Assembly: GCA_023438065.1 (NCBI GenBank)
Contig: JAEXRH010000012.1
Span: 434,001-498,000 of the forward strand
Length of the DNA stretch: 64,000 bases
Source of the DNA: Spirochaetota bacterium
Lineage (GTDB): Bacteria; Spirochaetota; Spirochaetia; Treponematales; Treponemataceae
Reading direction: 5' to 3'
Of the stretch, positions 44,442 to 53,896 are shown one piece after another. Made by a program: the position numbers and the translations under genes. The notes beneath the pieces were generated by a model. That model ran no database searches. It was not told the origin of the DNA and saw only the letters and a list, made by a program, of their open reading frames with translations. Each line of letters starts with the position of its first letter. Positions within the stretch are counted from its first letter, which is position 1.

Positions 44442-47400
44442 CGGTTTCCCGGAACGGAATCGCGCCTTTCCCGCGGCGAGCCGTCGCTACGCTTCTCGGG
44501 ACGATTGTCCTTATGGTCTCGTTGCCCGCCCAGGTCAATCCCCAGGAAGCTCCGGCACCCGAGGCAACCCCGCCCCCGGAAGCCGGCTCCGAAAAACCCG
44601 CGACGAGGGAAATACCCGAAGGACTCGACGCCCAGGCGGCGCTTCTCGCGCGGCTCAGCGGAATTTTCGAGCTCGAGGACCCGACCTCGGTATACGACTT
44701 CGACATCGACGACAACGAGGTCGAGTTCGTGCTCGACGGAACCTGGGAAACGCGGCTCGACGGCTTTCTCGACTTTACCATCGGCAAGGACGCGACGACG
44801 ATATCCTTCACCCCGCCGGTATTCAGCCAGGCGGTCAATCTTTCTTCCTGGGTGCTCATCAACGAAACCTGGTACTTCGAGGCCTCGTTCCAGGAGGAGT
44901 TCCGAAAGAACACGGTCGCGGCAGGATACCTCGGCGGCGAGGATGACCCGGTCAAGCACGTTCGCGTCGGTAACTCAAGGATCGTATTCCCCGACACGTA
45001 CGAGTTCATCGACGTCGGCGGCGGAACCGCGATAGCGCCGGGAGTTATGGGAACGTTCGCGGGCAGTACCTGGAACGCCGACGCGATAGTCCGCTACGAC
45101 GCGGCGGCCTCGAGGGAACTGGTCCTGTCCGGAATGAACGAGGTCTCCGACGAGTTCATCCCCATAACCGCCTTCGCGCGCGGTAAATGGTTCGTTCTTC
45201 CCGAGGCGCCTGTCACCGGGGCCGTTACCGTCTTCGTCACCGACGACGAGGGTCCCTATCGCGACGGTTCGACGAGGGTTCCGGGGCGAAGGTGGAGAAG
45301 GCTCGCCCAGGAGGAATACACCGTTCGGGGACCCGACGGGCTCCTCGAGCTCAAGACCGAGACGGCGGGAAGCGTCGCCGTCGCGTACTACGGTTCGTAC
45401 GCGCTGTCGGTGTCACAGGCGGGCGCGAGCCTCCTCGCGTTCGTCGGCCAAACGAGAGCCTACTTCGACGCGATGCCGGGAACGATGCCGCAGGATTTCC
45501 TGCCCGATCCCGCCGATCCGGGCTTTCAGGTCGCGGTCGCCGACCGCTTTCTCGTCGATATCTCGGGCGCTACCGCCCTCCTCGTGCGGGAGCGTGGTCA
45601 CTTCTCGCCCTTCGAGAACCTTTCCCGCTATCGCGCGGAAAGCCCCGAGCCCGAGCTCGTGTACCAGGGAAACCTTGAATCTCCCGGGAACCTCACCACC
45701 GACCAGTATGACGAAACCTACGCGGAGGTCTTTCGCGCCGACGATTACGCCTCCACCGGGACCCGTGATCCCGTAAACAGGTTTCCCCTCGCCCGGGAGT
45801 TCCCCCTTCTCTACCTTCCCTCGGGCGGCGGCCAAAAGGCCGACACCGATCTCGCGTTGCTCAACAGGAACCGGAAGCCGATATCCACGATATCGCTCGG
45901 CGAAGACGCCATCGCCGGAACGATACAGGTCACGAGAAACGGAATCACCGACGACGCCTTCGATTTCGACGACGAGACCGGCATTCTTACCCTCGCGCAT
46001 AATCCTTCCATGACGGAGACCGTCCGCATTACCTGGCTGGATACGGACGACGCCGCGCGGAACGCGACGCTCACCGTCGCCGGAGGAGCGCGGTGGAAAC
46101 CGAACGACAGCTTCTCGCTTTTCTCTGCGAGCTCGTTCCGCTGGAACGTCGCGCGGTCCGGGTATTCCGACGCCGACCAGCAAAGCCCCGGCTCCTTCAT
46201 CGTCTCCGTCGGCGGCGAGTATTCGGGGGAGAGAACCAGGGCGTCGACGGCGTTCGCGCTCGACGTATCGGTTCCCGACACGACGGGCCTGTACCGCGTC
46301 GAGGGAATGGACTCGGGCACGAACGCGTTCTATCCGGATAGCGATTGGTACGAGACGATCGGGGCGGATACGGTCGTGACGATCGGCAGGCCCGCAACGG
46401 CGACGACGATCGCGCTCGATCCCTCCCGATACGTTCCTCCGTCGGGTTCTTCCGACGGAGCCCCCCCGACAGTCATCGATTCGTCGATGTCGGGTTCCCT
46501 GCTCGTTCTCTCGGCCCGGCTCACCGCGCGGGAACAATGGACCGGAGCGACGATTCTCGCGGGCGAGAAAGCGGATCTTGACCTTTCGGCGGCGTCGACC
46601 GTATCCGTATGGATTCGCAATCCCGGTCAGACGGACTCGTTCGAGACCTACCTCCAGCTCGGATCGGGAAACGCGGAAACCGGCGAGGATCCCGATACCG
46701 TCCGAACCTGGAAACTCGAAACGCCCGAAGCGGGAAGCGGATGGGTCAAGCGTACGGTGACGCTCGCCGACGCCGATCGCGCATCGCTCGTTTCGGGAGG
46801 AAACCTCCGCGTCATCGCGCGGCCGAGCCAGACCGATCCGATAAGCGAGTCGTTGCCGCTTCTCATGTCGCTCAGGACCGGCAGCCTCTCGTACACCGAC
46901 ACGGGTTTCTCCTCGAGGGTCGAGCCCTCCTTCTCGGGGTCCACGGGACGCCTCTCGGTCGACGATACGTTCGATCCCGCGCCGGTCGCGCTCGTGAGTA
47001 CGGGCGCGGACGAGCCGAGGCGCTTCAACGCGGGAAGCGCGAACGCCGTGCTCGTCGCGCGCTTTACCCCCGAGGACGACACGGAACGCGCGATACTGAG
47101 TTCGCATTTCCAGCCCATACCGCTTTCGTCGTACGACGAGCTGTCCTTCTTCGTGTACGCCGACGCCCTTCCGTCCGAGGGAGCGGATAGCACGGTCAGG
47201 CTGACCCTCTCGAGACCGACGTCCTCGTCGCGAAAGACCGCGCTCGAGGTCGAGCTCGACGCCTCGGCGCTCCAGGCGGGCGTTTGGCAAAAGGTCACGG
47301 TCGATCTCGGGTCACGGCGCGTGTCGGTCGGTGGAACGGAGATGACCGAGTCCCGCGCGCGCGTCGTCGCGCTCGACGTCGACGAGTCCCCGACCCGACT

Positions 47401-49156
47401 CGAGTTCTCGCTCGAGTCCTGGTCCGCTCCGGTGGCGACGCCTCCCGAGGGCGAAACCGCCTACACGATAGCCTTTGACGAGATCTTTCTCGGGGGAACC
47501 GAACCGGTCTATACCTATCGCAATCGGAGCGCGTACTCCTGGAGCCGCGAGGGCGCCATTCTTACCGTCGGCAAGGCCGCGATCCTCTCCGATCCCGCGA
47601 TCAGCGTCACGGCAGATTCGTCCGTGCGGAAGGACTCGAGCGAGGCTCGCGCGTCGGGAACCGCCGCGGGCGGGATCGGGATCTTCCGGGCGCGGGCCGA
47701 CGGCACGATCACGGCGTCAAGCGAGACCGAGCGCGTCGCCGACAGCACGAGCCACGCGGTGAGCGTTCCGCTTTGGCCGGTAACCGTCAGGGAAAGCTAC
47801 GCGGCCGACTTCACGGGTAACGATTTTTCCCGCAAGGACTCCGTCTCGCTTTCGGGGCCGCTCACCCTCGACGCGGCCTCGTCGGTCGACCTCAACGGGC
47901 GCAATCTCGCGCGATCGGCCGCATTCAGCGCCTCTCCGCGATTTCCCGTAACCCCCATCGGCGCGTTCACGCTCCGGGGCAACTCGGATTTTTCCCAAAC
48001 CGGACTCTCTCCCGTCACCGACCTTTCCCGGATCGAATGGCAGGACCTTTGGGCGGATACCTTCATATACTCGCTTTCGACCGGGGAATCCGACGCCACG
48101 AGGCGCAAGGGAAGGCACTCGGTGGAGGCGGGATGGAGGACCGAACGAGGGTCGGGCGTTACCGTCTCGGGCGACGCGACATCATCCTATGCCGCGTCCT
48201 CCGAGACGACGATCGGCTCGGAGCTCTCGTTTTCCGTCAACGCGCCTGTCAGGATCGGGCTATCGACCCTCACCCCTTCCTGGAAGCGCACCGCCGGCGA
48301 GTCCCGATCCGAGGCCAAAGGCGGTTCGTACTTCTCCGACGCGGACTTCCTTTCTGCCTCGGGATCGCGGCTCTCGTATCTCTTCTCAATCGCTCCCGTC
48401 GGCGACCTCTTTGATGACGGCATCTGTCGCCGTATCGCCGACTCGGAGGGCGTCCACGCGCGTTCGCTCGAGAATCGCTATGGCATTGCGTGGGCGAGGC
48501 CCTCGGTTGGCCGTATCTCGGACCTATGGGTCCCGTCCATGATCGACGCCTCGCTTTCGCGGCAGACCAAGACGGACGCGACGGTCACCGATATATCCGA
48601 CGAATGGAACGCGAGCGCGAAAGCGGGCATGTCCGCGCTCAATATGGCCGGCGCCTTCGGCGCGCGAAGGATATTCAAGTGGTACGAGCAGGACGAGATA
48701 GCCCAGCTTTATTCGTGGAACGGCAAATGGGGAAGGACCTGGTTTACCTGGAACGTCGACACGCTCCACTCGCTCACCCTTCTCTTCCCCGAAAAGGCGA
48801 GCCTCGTCGCGGATAACGCGTTTCACTACGATTCTCCCGACATAGCGGGCGACGGTGAGCTTATTCGCGATACGGTGAGATTCGTGTGGAAACGGCCGGG
48901 GAAGGATTCCTTCGTCTCGGCGCTCGCCGCGCGATGGACGAAACTGCCCCTCACGACGACGCGCGAGGAAACGGTATCGATTTCCTTCACGCGGGGCGAT
49001 AACGACTCCGAGTCCGCGTCATTCGATCACGTGCTCAAGACCGGTATCGGGGCGAACGGGGAGATATCCGTGAATACCGGCTTTTCGTACGTCTCGGGAG
49101 AGGACATCACGACGATCGGCTTCAGGCTCGGAGTCGGCGGAAAGCTTACCTACTGA
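44438..49156 (+). CDS. Very large predicted outer-membrane protein
   Basis: This 1572-residue protein has a signal peptide (1-33, ...GTIVLMVSLPAQV), a Pro/Glu-rich linker (34-62), several hundred residues of tandem beta domains and two jelly-roll-like modules resembling carbohydrate/discoidin folds (about 685-835 and 860-1010). Residues from about 1030 to the end alternate polar and hydrophobic side chains with many Ser/Thr/Gly/aromatic residues, and the last residue is Tyr (FRLGVGGKLTY), as in beta-barrel outer membrane proteins. No named family is recognised; SprA-like giant surface proteins share some style. It is coupled to dinB by ATGA and abuts the next gene on the opposite strand. Confidence 0.7.
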   Translation: MTVSRNGIAPFPRRAVATLLGTIVLMVSLPAQVNPQEAPAPEATPPPEAGSEKPATREIPEGLDAQAALLARLSGIFELEDPTSVYDFDIDDNEVEFVLDGTWETRLDGFLDFTIGKDATTISFTPPVFSQAVNLSSWVLINETWYFEASFQEEFRKNTVAAGYLGGEDDPVKHVRVGNSRIVFPDTYEFIDVGGGTAIAPGVMGTFAGSTWNADAIVRYDAAASRELVLSGMNEVSDEFIPITAFARGKWFVLPEAPVTGAVTVFVTDDEGPYRDGSTRVPGRRWRRLAQEEYTVRGPDGLLELKTETAGSVAVAYYGSYALSVSQAGASLLAFVGQTRAYFDAMPGTMPQDFLPDPADPGFQVAVADRFLVDISGATALLVRERGHFSPFENLSRYRAESPEPELVYQGNLESPGNLTTDQYDETYAEVFRADDYASTGTRDPVNRFPLAREFPLLYLPSGGGQKADTDLALLNRNRKPISTISLGEDAIAGTIQVTRNGITDDAFDFDDETGILTLAHNPSMTETVRITWLDTDDAARNATLTVAGGARWKPNDSFSLFSASSFRWNVARSGYSDADQQSPGSFIVSVGGEYSGERTRASTAFALDVSVPDTTGLYRVEGMDSGTNAFYPDSDWYETIGADTVVTIGRPATATTIALDPSRYVPPSGSSDGAPPTVIDSSMSGSLLVLSARLTAREQWTGATILAGEKADLDLSAASTVSVWIRNPGQTDSFETYLQLGSGNAETGEDPDTVRTWKLETPEAGSGWVKRTVTLADADRASLVSGGNLRVIARPSQTDPISESLPLLMSLRTGSLSYTDTGFSSRVEPSFSGSTGRLSVDDTFDPAPVALVSTGADEPRRFNAGSANAVLVARFTPEDDTERAILSSHFQPIPLSSYDELSFFVYADALPSEGADSTVRLTLSRPTSSSRKTALEVELDASALQAGVWQKVTVDLGSRRVSVGGTEMTESRARVVALDVDESPTRLEFSLESWSAPVATPPEGETAYTIAFDEIFLGGTEPVYTYRNRSAYSWSREGAILTVGKAAILSDPAISVTADSSVRKDSSEARASGTAAGGIGIFRARADGTITASSETERVADSTSHAVSVPLWPVTVRESYAADFTGNDFSRKDSVSLSGPLTLDAASSVDLNGRNLARSAAFSASPRFPVTPIGAFTLRGNSDFSQTGLSPVTDLSRIEWQDLWADTFIYSLSTGESDATRRKGRHSVEAGWRTERGSGVTVSGDATSSYAASSETTIGSELSFSVNAPVRIGLSTLTPSWKRTAGESRSEAKGGSYFSDADFLSASGSRLSYLFSIAPVGDLFDDGICRRIADSEGVHARSLENRYGIAWARPSVGRISDLWVPSMIDASLSRQTKTDATVTDISDEWNASAKAGMSALNMAGAFGARRIFKWYEQDEIAQLYSWNGKWGRTWFTWNVDTLHSLTLLFPEKASLVADNAFHYDSPDIAGDGELIRDTVRFVWKRPGKDSFVSALAARWTKLPLTTTREETVSISFTRGDNDSESASFDHVLKTGIGANGEISVNTGFSYVSGEDITTIGFRLGVGGKLTY

Positions 49157-51211
49157 TCACTCGAGCGGCGCGAAATACCCGGTCTCGTCCCGGCCGGAAC
49201 GGCTCATGAGATAGGCCTCGACCTCGACGGGAAGGAATTTCCGGCCGAAATCGGTCGGAAGCGTCGAAACGTACGAGATCGCGTACGAGCCGTTCGGCGC
49301 GTCGACGATATCGCGGACGACCGCCTTGAGTCCCTCGGCGCGATACACGAAATAGGATTTCCCCCCGGTCGAGTCGACGAGATACTCGTATTCCCCGACC
49401 TTCCCCGTTCGCGTGAGGTACACGACCGAGAACTGGACGCCGTTGTTGCTCATGTACGCGGCGAGGTCGTTGAGCCCGTATCGCCTGAATCCCGACTGCG
49501 GCACGTCGCCCGTCGAGAGGAACACGACCGCGCGCTTCTTCGACGCGTTCACGAGATCGTTGACCGAGAGTCTGAGCCCGAGGTCGAACGCCCATTGCGC
49601 GGCGGCGGGGGCCTTGAGGCGCAGCGCGGACCATTTTCCGGTGTCGGGCGGCCCCGCCCCTTCCTGCACGGGCACGGTACCCGCCGACACGATCCTGAGC
49701 GTGCCCTTTCCCTCCATCGCCTGAGCGATCTCGGCGATGGCGTTCCTGATCTCGCCCATGGCCGCGTCCGAGGTCGGGGAGCGGTCCACGAGAACGGTCA
49801 CGTCGCACGAATCGTTCAGATACGCCGAGCCGGCGAGCTTCATCTTCGTGACGGGCCGGTTCTCCTCGGTGACGAGGAAATTGCTCTCCTTGAGCCCGAC
49901 GATCGGGTTTCTGTTGCGATCCTCGACGCGAACCTCGATCTCGACGTTCGGGAATTTGTCGGACGACACGCGCTCGATCTGCACGTACATCCCGCCGACG
50001 AGCTCGCTCATCCGGGTAACGATCTGGAGCGCGTTCCCCTTGTAGTCGGTGAGGATGAGATTCCCGTTCGCGTCGGGGATGGCCCCGGTCACGCGCGCGG
50101 GCGCGTTTCCGAGCCGCGCGGCGTCGAACGAGGCCCCGGAAGCGGGATCGACCATCAAGACCCGGTTGGGGAGCGCGACGAGCAGGTAGCCGTTCCAGAC
50201 CCTGATCGACTCGGACTGCCTTATCGAGCCCTCGGGAAGGAGGACGCCCGTGTAGTTGCCGGCCGTGTCGAATTCGTGAAGGGTTCCCCTGACGGAGTCC
50301 GCGACGAAAACGCGACCGTCAGCGATCGCGATCCCCGCGGGCGCGACGAAGCCGGGAAAGGATTCGTTTTTCTTGCCGAAATTGAAAAGCGGGTTTCCTT
50401 CGGGATCGAACACCGAGACGCGGGAGTTCCCGTAATCGGTGACGTAGACGTTTCCCGCGTCGTCGCAGGCGATGTACTGCGGCCCGACGAACTCGCCGAG
50501 GCCCCGCCCCTTCTTGCCGAAGGAGGACTTGTACGAGCCGTCGGGCCCGAGAACGCTCACGCGGTCGGCGGCGACCTCGCTGACGAGGAGCCGCCCGTCG
50601 CGCAGACGAACGAGGTCGAACGGGCGGTCGAAACCGGTCAAGGGGCCCCGCGACCGGTCGACGACGACGCCGTTGACGTCAAAGCGCAGCAGCTCGTTCG
50701 AGCCGTACGCGCTCACCCAAAAGGTGCCGTCGGGACAGGCCGCGACGGACACCGGCTGCCTGAACACGAAACCGTCGGCCGTCTTCCCCGCGACGCGCGT
50801 CGCCTCGACGAAACGCGCGGCCTCGTCGAAGTCTGGCCTGATCGTGCGCCGTTCGCGAACGACTTCCATACGGGTCTTGACGAGCATTCCGCCGTAGCCC
50901 GAGTCGACGGCGAACTGCCATTGCTCGAGGGCCGCGCCCTCCACGCCGGAGCGGTAATAGGCCTTGCCGAGCCAGTCGAGGATGAGCGGTTCGCCGGGAA
51001 GGAAGGAAAGGGCCTTCTCGAATATCATGATCGAATCGTTGAACGCGCCGCGGTAATACGCCTGGACGCCACGGCGGAATTCGTCGCCCGCGAGGGCCCG
51101 ATCGGCCGCGGTCGCCTCGGCGAAGGCGGGCGCGCTGGCGAGCCCGACGAGAAACGCGAGTACGGCCGCGAAAAAGCCGCGCGCGCCGAATAAGCCGTGC
51201 GTCGGTCTCAT
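49157..51211 (-). CDS. Secreted NHL-repeat protein with TPR and vWA-like domains
   Basis: This 684-residue protein has a signal peptide (1-31, cleavage after AFA), a TPR region (about 37-110), a beta-propeller of NHL-type repeats (about 135-380, e.g. GPQYIACDDAGNVYVTDYGN, DPEGNPLFNFGKK) and a C-terminal part (about 440-684) resembling a von Willebrand A domain (CDVTVLVDRSPTSD, a D-x-S-x-T metal motif, and FLSTGDVPQSG). Each element serves binding rather than catalysis. The ATG at 51211 overlaps the TPR gene stop (ATGA). A 45-residue upstream extension is discarded. Confidence 0.8.
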   Translation of the reverse strand: MRPTHGLFGARGFFAAVLAFLVGLASAPAFAEATAADRALAGDEFRRGVQAYYRGAFNDSIMIFEKALSFLPGEPLILDWLGKAYYRSGVEGAALEQWQFAVDSGYGGMLVKTRMEVVRERRTIRPDFDEAARFVEATRVAGKTADGFVFRQPVSVAACPDGTFWVSAYGSNELLRFDVNGVVVDRSRGPLTGFDRPFDLVRLRDGRLLVSEVAADRVSVLGPDGSYKSSFGKKGRGLGEFVGPQYIACDDAGNVYVTDYGNSRVSVFDPEGNPLFNFGKKNESFPGFVAPAGIAIADGRVFVADSVRGTLHEFDTAGNYTGVLLPEGSIRQSESIRVWNGYLLVALPNRVLMVDPASGASFDAARLGNAPARVTGAIPDANGNLILTDYKGNALQIVTRMSELVGGMYVQIERVSSDKFPNVEIEVRVEDRNRNPIVGLKESNFLVTEENRPVTKMKLAGSAYLNDSCDVTVLVDRSPTSDAAMGEIRNAIAEIAQAMEGKGTLRIVSAGTVPVQEGAGPPDTGKWSALRLKAPAAAQWAFDLGLRLSVNDLVNASKKRAVVFLSTGDVPQSGFRRYGLNDLAAYMSNNGVQFSVVYLTRTGKVGEYEYLVDSTGGKSYFVYRAEGLKAVVRDIVDAPNGSYAISYVSTLPTDFGRKFLPVEVEAYLMSRSGRDETGYFAPLE

Positions 51212-51894
51212 AGGTACGGGCTCCTTCCGCCCTGCATGATCTCGGCGAGATGGGCGCCTATCACCCGGTTGTCCGGGGCCTTTTCCCGCGCGCGCCTCGT
51301 ATAGGACTTGGCCTCGACGTTGAGCCCGAGCTTGTAGTACACCCACCCGAGGGAATCGAGATACGCGGGATTGTCCGGCTGGCTGTCAGCCGCCTTTTTG
51401 CACATGGTAAGCGCCTTAGTCAGGTCCTTGCCGATATCGGCGAGCACGAAGCCGAGGCCGTTGAGCGCGGTGGCGTTGTTCGCGTCGATGTCGAGCGCCT
51501 TCTGGTACCACTCGACCGCCTCCTCCGCGTCGTCGTGCTCGAACGCGACGTAACCGAGCGAGCAGAAAACCTGGGGCGACTCGTAACCGGCCTCGATGAG
51601 CTTTTTCAGCTCGAAATCCGCGAGCCGCGTGCGGCCGGTAAGGGTGTATATGACCGAAAGCACCATGCGACACTGATAGACGCGCGCGAGATCGGTATCC
51701 GCGGTGACGACCTGCTCGAGATAGAGGAGCGCGTCGTCCCAGCGCTCGAGCCGGGCGTAGCAAAGCCCGACGTAATACGCGATCTCGAGGTTGTTTCCCG
51801 GCTCCCCGGCGGGAACGCCGAGAAATATCGTAAGCGCGTCAGCGTAATCGCCGTTTCGGTACAGCCTGATGCCGTCCCTCATCGTGTCAGCCAT
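51208..51894 (-). CDS. Tetratricopeptide repeat protein
   Basis: This 228-residue protein has about five TPR units (LYRNGDYADALTIFLGVPAG, YYVGLCYARLERWDDALLYL, WYQKALDIDANNATALNGLG, AYLDSLGWVYYKLGLNVEAK). No signal peptide is apparent, so it is cytoplasmic or peripheral; TPRs bind partners. The ATG at 51894 is chosen because GGGAGG lies just upstream; the GTG at 51906 is rejected. It is coupled to the following NHL gene by a 4-bp overlap. Confidence 0.88.
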   Translation of the reverse strand: MADTMRDGIRLYRNGDYADALTIFLGVPAGEPGNNLEIAYYVGLCYARLERWDDALLYLEQVVTADTDLARVYQCRMVLSVIYTLTGRTRLADFELKKLIEAGYESPQVFCSLGYVAFEHDDAEEAVEWYQKALDIDANNATALNGLGFVLADIGKDLTKALTMCKKAADSQPDNPAYLDSLGWVYYKLGLNVEAKSYTRRAREKAPDNRVIGAHLAEIMQGGRSPYL

Positions 51895-51929
51895 AATCCC
51901 TCCCACAAGGATCTCTCCAAGGAAGCAGT

Positions 51930-52664
51930 TTACACCGTGAACGAAGGCGTGTCAGTACCCCCCGGCGCGACGACGGGCTGGGCGAGAATCCTCGCCACGG
52001 ACACGAACCCTTCCTCGACCGCGGTCCAGTCGGATTCGCCGTCCCCGTCCGTACTGACCGTACCGCCCCGGAAAACCGTGCACTTGCCGCCGTCGGGCCC
52101 GTCGAACATGACGACCTGCTCGCGATAGATCCGCCTCGAAACCCCGGTAAGCCGGGCCCCGCGGTACAGCGCGCGCGAAAGCGCGTTCACGTTGACGAAG
52201 GCCTCGGCGGAACAGAGGGAGACGAGCGAGTCAAGGTTCTCGAGCGCGAAACGCGCGAGCGGCTCCCACAGGTACTCCTCCGTTTTTGACGCGAGGCTGA
52301 ACGCGATGCCCGGCACCCCGTCGATGACGGCCTGTCTCGCCGCCGCAGCCGTCCCCGAGTACACGATGTCGGTTCCGAGATTCGCGCCCCGGTTAATCCC
52401 GGAGACCAGGAGATCCGGGGGACACGGGAGGATACCCTGCATCCCGGCTATCGCGCAGTCGACGGGGAGACCGGAACACGTATACTCGCGGGGTGCCATC
52501 TCGCGGAAGGAGAGCGGCTCCCCCAGGGTAAGCCCGTGGGAAACCCCGGAGCGGTTCCGGTCGGGCGCGACGACCCAAACCTCGTGGCGTTCGCGCAAGG
52601 CGTCCGCGAGCGAATGAAGGCCCCCGGATTCGTAACCGTCGTCATTGGTAAGGAGAATTCTCAT
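51930..52664 (-). CDS. surE: 5'-nucleotidase SurE
   Basis: This 244-residue enzyme hydrolyses 5'- and 3'-nucleoside monophosphates. The metal site MRILLTNDDGYESGGLHSL, the DLLVSGINRGANLGTDIVYS motif and the SGTAAAARQA segment are diagnostic. The ATG at 52664 lies 13 nt after the stop of the upstream GHMP kinase, with no strong ribosome binding site. Confidence 0.93.
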   Translation of the reverse strand: MRILLTNDDGYESGGLHSLADALRERHEVWVVAPDRNRSGVSHGLTLGEPLSFREMAPREYTCSGLPVDCAIAGMQGILPCPPDLLVSGINRGANLGTDIVYSGTAAAARQAVIDGVPGIAFSLASKTEEYLWEPLARFALENLDSLVSLCSAEAFVNVNALSRALYRGARLTGVSRRIYREQVVMFDGPDGGKCTVFRGGTVSTDGDGESDWTAVEEGFVSVARILAQPVVAPGGTDTPSFTV

Positions 52665-52677
52665 AGGGATCGTTCTT

Positions 52678-53835
52678 TCACAGAATCCGGGCGCCGTCCG
52701 AGGGCGTTACCGCGTAGCGCACGGGCTTGAAGCCGAAGATGCGCTCGTACTCCTCGAGCTTCTGGCAGTAAGTCTTCTCGTCCGACGACCGTATGATCGC
52801 GTAGGTGCAGCCGCCGAATCCGCGGCCGGTCATGCGGGAACAGACGAGATCGGGCACGTCCGGAATGACGAACTCGAGGGCGCGCTTGACGAGCCAGTCA
52901 AGTTCCGGACAGGATATTTCGAACCGGTCGCGCAATCCTTCGTGCGAGCGGTTAACGATCCGCGAAAAGGTGAAATAATCCCGGTTCGCGAGCGCGTGCA
53001 TCGCTTCCCTGACGCTCTCGGACTCGCGGATGATGAAGATCACCCGGCGCCTCACCGATTCGGGTATGTCGGTTATCTCCTCGAGTATCGATTCCGAAAG
53101 CTGATTGAGGTCCGAAGGCGCGTCGGGATCCTCCTTGACGATCTCGTATGCCCGGATGCATTCCTGGATCCTGAGGGCGAGTTCCTCCCGCGCGAGCAGG
53201 CGCGGTACGCGCGAGTCGGTAAGGATGACCGAATACCCTTCGGTCGGGAACGGAACGAGATCGGCGGTCGCGCGGTTATGGTCGGTACGGACGCAATACC
53301 CTTTCCGGGCGAAAAGCGCCGTCAGGATATCCGCCCGATGGGCATAGGTCTTGAGGAAATGCACGTTCGCCCGCTCGAGAAGCGCGACGAGCGTCGCGTC
53401 GTTAATGGACGGCGCGAAAAGTTTCCTGAGCGCGAGCGCGGTCGCGACCTTGAGCGCGTTCGGGGTGCCGAGCCCCGCGTCGGCCGGTATTTCGGAAAGA
53501 ATCGTGAAATTGAGCCCCGGGATGGGGATCCCGTACTCGATGAACGAGGAAATGACCGCTTTGGCGGAATTGGCCCAGCGGTCCTCCTTGCGGTATTTCA
53601 GGTTTGAGGAGGAAATCTTCTTGCGCTCGCCGAGCGATACGGAATGAAGCCGGTAATTGGAATCGTTCCTGACGGAAATCGAGAGATAGAGGTTATGGTT
53701 GATGGCCATCGACAGGGTGTTGCCCTTCGCGAACCAGGTATGCTCGCCCAAAAGATGAAAACGACCGGGGACCGAAACGATTACCTCCGGTGCAGCTTCA
53801 TATTCTCCGGTATGGAACGAGACTATTTTCTGCAT
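52678..53835 (-). CDS. Divergent GHMP kinase-like protein (GalK-related)
   Basis: This 385-residue protein is related to galactokinase by overall length and by three GHMP motifs: motif 1 PGRFHLLGEHTWF (23-35), motif 2 PADAGLGTPNALKVATALAL (117-136) and motif 3 SRMTGRGFGGC. Each is degenerate: HTW replaces the HTD of galactokinase, GLGTPN replaces the phosphate-binding GLSSS, and AHRADILT (165-172) has Asp one to three positions from the usual catalytic G-I-M-D. It may be a non-catalytic or altered-substrate paralogue. It leads the surE/TPR/NHL operon and is probably leaderless. Confidence 0.72.
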   Translation of the reverse strand: MQKIVSFHTGEYEAAPEVIVSVPGRFHLLGEHTWFAKGNTLSMAINHNLYLSISVRNDSNYRLHSVSLGERKKISSSNLKYRKEDRWANSAKAVISSFIEYGIPIPGLNFTILSEIPADAGLGTPNALKVATALALRKLFAPSINDATLVALLERANVHFLKTYAHRADILTALFARKGYCVRTDHNRATADLVPFPTEGYSVILTDSRVPRLLAREELALRIQECIRAYEIVKEDPDAPSDLNQLSESILEEITDIPESVRRRVIFIIRESESVREAMHALANRDYFTFSRIVNRSHEGLRDRFEISCPELDWLVKRALEFVIPDVPDLVCSRMTGRGFGGCTYAIIRSSDEKTYCQKLEEYERIFGFKPVRYAVTPSDGARIL

Positions 53836-53841
53836 AGAACC

Positions 53842-53870
53842 ATAATACGGTCAATATTGAAACAATTCAA
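53842..53870 (-). promoter_or_regulatory. Leaderless promoter of the GHMP kinase gene
   Basis: On the minus strand, TTGAAT (53870-53865), a 17-bp spacer and TATTAT (53847-53842), then six bases to the ATG at 53835, where transcription is expected to begin. Confidence 0.75.
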
Positions 53871-53886
53871 CAAAAAAGATTACAAT
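53857..53886 (+). promoter_or_regulatory. Promoter of lnt, overlapping the divergent promoter
   Basis: TTGAAA (53857-53862), an 18-bp spacer and TACAAT (53881-53886). Start near 53893-53894 leaves about 3 nt before the ATG at 53897. It overlaps the opposite-strand promoter (-35 at 53865-53870), so the two may compete. Confidence 0.65.
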
Positions 53887-53896
53887 GTTTTCCATT

